DNA of 64,000 nt, from assembly GCA_036023115.1 (NCBI GenBank), contig JAYKKT010000089.1:15680501-15744500 (forward strand). The letters run 5' to 3'. A model generated the notes under the pieces. The model was not told where the DNA came from. It searched no databases and worked only from the letters and a program-made list of their open reading frames with translations. The DNA comes from Brasenia schreberi (Eukaryota; Streptophyta; Magnoliopsida; Nymphaeales; Cabombaceae). A program made the position numbers and the translations under genes. This document shows, piece after piece, positions 60,187-64,000 of this stretch (its first letter is position 1; the number at the start of each line of letters is the position of its first letter).

Positions 60187-61479
60187 GTATGATATGTATT
60201 TGATGCGCTTTAGGAGAAGAGTGAATGAGTATGTTCTTGATCCTTGTTATATGCTTTTCATGGATCGGCAGCTTTATATATATAACAGCAATAATAAGGT
60301 GCACAAATACAGTATAGTGATGTATGATGAATGGACGACAAAACATTTAATTTCTGCGGCGGAATTTTGATACAGATCGTGCCAAAGCCTGTTTAGCTCT
60401 GAATGAGATTTATAAATGCATCATAGGTATAGAGAAGCTACTCCCCTTCCAACTACTTTGGATGAGAACATATAGAAGAAAACGGAAGTGACCAGTGTCC
60501 TAGGCCAAGCAACCACAATCACCATCTTAAAGCAAACCGTGTAACTCTTCATTCTTCAACACTCGACTCTTGTTAATATGAGCCTGTTAGCTGGTATTCA
60601 TCACGAGGGCATTTGGCGAAGACGCCATGCAGATGTAATTCTTGAATGGAATTCAGCATGGCTACAGGGGCAGAAAGTCTAGTTATGATTTAGAAGTCTT
60701 AGCTACCTCCATAAATAAGATGGTGTCATTTGACATTTAGATTATGCTTATGACAACGGTCTGCACAAGGCACAAGGAACATGGTGAGACCCAAGTCGGT
60801 TTCTGACGCAGATTGAACAAGTTTGTGCTGCACAACAACAATTCCATGGCACGCATTTGACAAGGCCCTTAGCCTTAGGAGCTGCTTGTGTAGCTGGGAC
60901 ACACCTAGCACACAATCACTCCCTATTAAGACAATAAAAGTGTTACGTATATAGCTAACAACAATATATTTCATGAGCACACAAAACACATCAAGCTAGA
61001 ATGTCATTTCTTCAATATAATAAACTAATAGGGCTTAAACCTATGTGGGGAAATAAGAAAAGATGAGAGTGAAATTGCCCATTCTATTTTTTATGCTCCA
61101 CATTTTTAATAAACACTAAGGTGGAGGTTTTATCGGGCCAAATTTTCTAAAATTGCTCATGCACTAAATGCTATTGCAGACAATCAACATGGGATCAGGT
61201 TCGTAAAATTTCATGATTGAGATTCTTTGATAATGGCTGGAAAGGAACACAATGGAATTTTGGCTCAACCATTTGGCAATAACGCTGAGACGCAAAGAGT
61301 TGGTAAGTCAATCACATAAGTTTTCCACCAGTTTTAAACATTCAGCAATTAAAAGACAGCAGTAGTAGGGCGGCAGTTATTTCACTGCAAAAGAAACTTA
61401 AAAGCAATAGGAAGGGAATTCATCAACATTAAGGAAAAATACTTAAGATATAAAATTACATGGGCATCAGATAATAAGC
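60187..61479. other. Anonymous DNA
   Basis: The longest frames (60182-60370 plus; 60726-60989 minus) show no recognisable domain. I cannot exclude a short exon. Confidence 0.35.
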
Positions 61480-63110
61480 GGAGTTGAATCTACATCACGA
61501 TTCAGGCTATAGGATAAGTATAAACCTTACATGCCCAGTCCCTAAAGTGTCTGCCAGATCACAGGTCAAACACACAAAAAGAATCAAACATGTGATCAGT
61601 GTTAGCTTTGGAAACACCATTGACAATGATCTACAAATTGAAGGCAAGATTTTAAATAATTAGATGTGAATTCAAGAACCAAGCATAATAGAACTAGTAG
61701 CGCACCTAGCTACACAAGCAAAGTTTTTCGTCAACAAGAATCTAAATGATACACCAAAAATAAAGAAGGGAGACAACAATATGCACAATGAATATAGTAA
61801 ACAAGCAGCAAAGTAAGCCACTCATTTGTGGATTCATCCTTACAGTAGTCAGCCAGTGTCATTTCATCATATTAGTATTTGATTGAATAGCTTTTAGTTT
61901 AGGCATTGCTTAAAAAGCTCTCCAACAATAAATTTCAGAGCCATTCAATGATCAACAATGCCGATAGTACAAAAACAAGAAAAATTAGTCACCACAGCTA
62001 CTGCAGTAAATTTTGCTATCTAATAACTTGAGATGGAGCCCTTCCTTGCCTTCAAGCCTTTCAGGAGAAAAGTGGCTAGGAATACCAGCTTACTCTTGCA
62101 CTTCAGTTATGAGGTTTATGCTTTTCTGTGTTTAAGAGGAGTTAAATCTGCATCACAATTCAGTGTGTACGATAATATAAACATCACATGCCCAGTCTTT
62201 TGTGTTTGCATGAAGTTCCAATAAGTTAGACAACCAAAAAGGAATCAAACGTGTGATCCTTGTTAGCTTTTTAAAACACCATTGACAGTGACTTATAAAT
62301 TGAACGCAAGAATTTAAACAAATATGTGACGAGAACCAAGCATAATAGCACCAGTACCGCACCTGGCTAGATAAATGGACAAAAGTAAAGAAGGGGGACA
62401 ACAATATGTAGGATGAAAATAGTAAACAAGCAGCAAAGTAAGCCACTCATTTGTGGATTCATCCTTACGGTTGTCAGCCGCTGCCATTCCATCATATTAG
62501 AAGATGATTGAATGGCTTTTAGTTTAGGCATTGCTTACAAATGCTCTCCAACATAAACTACAGAGCAATTCAAAGATCAGCAATGCCCATACCACACGAG
62601 AAAGTCAAATTATATTCATACTGAAGTAAGAGATTTGCAGATAGGCATATTATATCATGCACCTATAAAATTGTAAACATTGATAGTTTACAGAAAAACC
62701 TCAAACTATGAAACCTCATACACTTAAAGGAGAGAGAGAGATAGAAACAGAGAGAGAGAGACAGAGAAAGTCTGGCAAAGTTAGCCTCACGTGCTGATCC
62801 TATGGAAGGGAAACAACAATATGTAGGATGAAAATAGTAAACCAGCAGCAAAGTAAGCCACTCATTTGTGGATTCATCCTTACGGTTGTCAGCCGCTGCC
62901 ATTTCATCAGATTAGAATTTGATTGAATGGCTTTTAGTTTAGGCATTGATTAGAAATGCTCTGCAACATAAATTACAGAACCGTTCAAAGATCAACAATG
63001 CCGATTCCATACAAACAAGAAAATTTATTCATCCAAAGTGACTGCAATAAAAGGATTGCAAACAGGCAATATTATATCATGCACACTTAAAACTGTAAGC
63101 ATCGATAATA
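61480..63110. repeat. Local duplication/triplication
   Basis: A segment with CATCACGATTCAG, GCATAATAGAACTAGTA, GCCACTCATTTGTGGATTCATCC and TTTTAGTTTAGGCATTG landmarks occurs at about 61480-62030, 62140-62690 and, in shorter form, 62800-63110. The ATTTGTGGATTCATCC landmark is offset by 625 and then 415 bases. The copies differ by small indels. Confidence 0.82.
62731..62765. repeat. GA microsatellite
   Basis: An interrupted GA run between repeat copies 2 and 3. Confidence 0.8.
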
Positions 63111-63439
63111 AAATTCATGCATCAATCATTTACAAGGTATGCATCAATATAATGAGAGAAACTATGTAGCAGCCTAAATCTTTCTCGCAGGCTCTTACTA
63201 AAACATCCCCATTCAATACGTAAGAAACCCCAAAGTGCAGCCCCTAACAGCAACCAAAGGAAGCCCTCAACTCTTCATATACAAGAACCAGAATGCGCTC
63301 ACAACCTCAAAGAGCTGCACACCCAACGAAGAGACCTCTCTAAAGCGTGACTCCCTCAATAGCCACACCACAAAAGAAGAAGAACGAAATAGAGAAGCTA
63401 GGTCTCTTCAATCTCAAGGTGAAAATGGCCTCTTCTTCC

Positions 63440-63995
63440 TGTGAGAGAGAGAGAAATCCCTAGCCGTCCCTTCTCTTTCTTTTTCCAAAACTCGGCCTCC
63501 TCGTGAATGTCTGTCACGGAAAGAGAGAGACCCGGTCGGGCTCTCCCCCTCGTGGGATATTGTCTGAGAAAGAGAGAAAGATACAGAGAGATGGCTCGGC
63601 CGCCTCTTTTGGAGTGTGCGAGAGAAGAGGATGAAGGAACTTTGCCTCTTCAGCGCTAAATGCCCCTCTCCTCATCCTGTATTATTCATTTTATAGGCTT
63701 CAATTAGGGTAAAGAAGCCCTCTAGGCTCTAGGTCGCAATTTTGACCTTTCCTTTCGGTCTGTCATGTTCTCTGACCTCACTCTCTTTACGGTCATGAGT
63801 TAGACCCGACTCCTCTCGGATAAAAATTGGGTTGCACGCATTCTAATTAGGTCGGTAGGCTGTTTTTAGATGATTGAGTTCAAGTTGAATATTTATTGGT
63901 TTTTACGCAATTTTGATGTATTTTTGAAATATTTAATTTTTTAAAATAATTTTTGGTATAAAACTTTTATTAAAAAAAAATTGAAGGTATTTACA
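63440..63995 (-). mobile_element. Possible LTR start at the right edge
   Basis: Read on the minus strand, position 63995 begins TGTAAATACC followed by a long A/T-rich stretch, as does the solo LTR at 25901. A TATA box (CCTATAAAATG, 63687-63697) lies about 300 bases downstream, followed by a GA/CT-rich leader. The other end is not identified. A host promoter on the minus strand is the alternative. Confidence 0.35.
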
Positions 63996-64000
63996 AATGC

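Noticed and set aside
63235..63444. 69-codon plus-strand frame near the right edge
   Set aside because: It overlaps the CT/GA-rich leader expected on the minus strand and shows no recognisable residues.

Overview
This looks like plant nuclear DNA. It is AT-rich and interrupted by introns, and it contains decayed Ty1/copia retrotransposons, hAT DNA transposons with 8-bp target duplications, RTE-type LINE copies, tRNA-derived SINE-like pieces, microsatellites and relics of two plant gene families (eIF4A-III and a half-size ABCG transporter). The species cannot be named from the sequence. A flowering plant with a repeat-rich genome fits best. No intact long protein-coding gene is present. The only short frame that might be a working host gene is an 88-residue one at 1937-2203 (minus).

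Layout. 1-6.9 kb: mostly anonymous DNA with one SINE-like element, the small ORF with a G-box/ABRE-like motif upstream, a candidate 5' exon near 4.8 kb and a hairpin-forming inverted repeat near 5.9 kb. 6.9-19.2 kb (minus): an intron-containing eIF4A-III gene copy. Eight exons are recognisable with the DEAD-box motifs in order, but it has a frameshift in exon 3, a lost splice acceptor and two further indels in the last exon, and one short exon not found. Its roughly 8.7-kb first intron interval holds two related hAT elements in opposite orientation and a short LINE. 20.3-27.3 kb (minus): a broken copia element whose Gag zinc-knuckle codons are interrupted by a probable 2.1-kb solo LTR. 27.3-31 kb: SINE-like DNA, an exact 145-bp tandem duplication and an ABCG8/ABCG10-like pseudogene. 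31.5-33.2 kb: a 1.64-kb non-autonomous hAT element containing a 21-G run. 33.2-47.2 kb: two direct copies of a long repeat (called X here) separated by non-coding DNA, possibly a large non-autonomous LTR element; the second copy is split by a 6.1-kb copia element with both LTRs. 48.2-52.2 kb: a much older relative of that copia element. 52.7-55.8 kb (minus): an RTE-type LINE with a damaged catalytic motif. 55.9-60.2 kb: hAT-like, X-like, copia and LINE fragments. 60.2-64 kb: a locally triplicated segment and what looks like the start of another LTR at the right edge.

The pieces do not form a pathway or operon. The window records gene duplication, decay and nested transposition. I found no convincing undescribed biological system. 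The features most worth a second look are the opposed hAT pair inside the eIF4A-III intron, the palindromic TATA core and CGATAC-rich ends of those hATs, the three tandem hairpins before the polypurine tract of the 6.1-kb copia element, the X repeat pair, and a microsatellite that appears to have grown from integrase codons.
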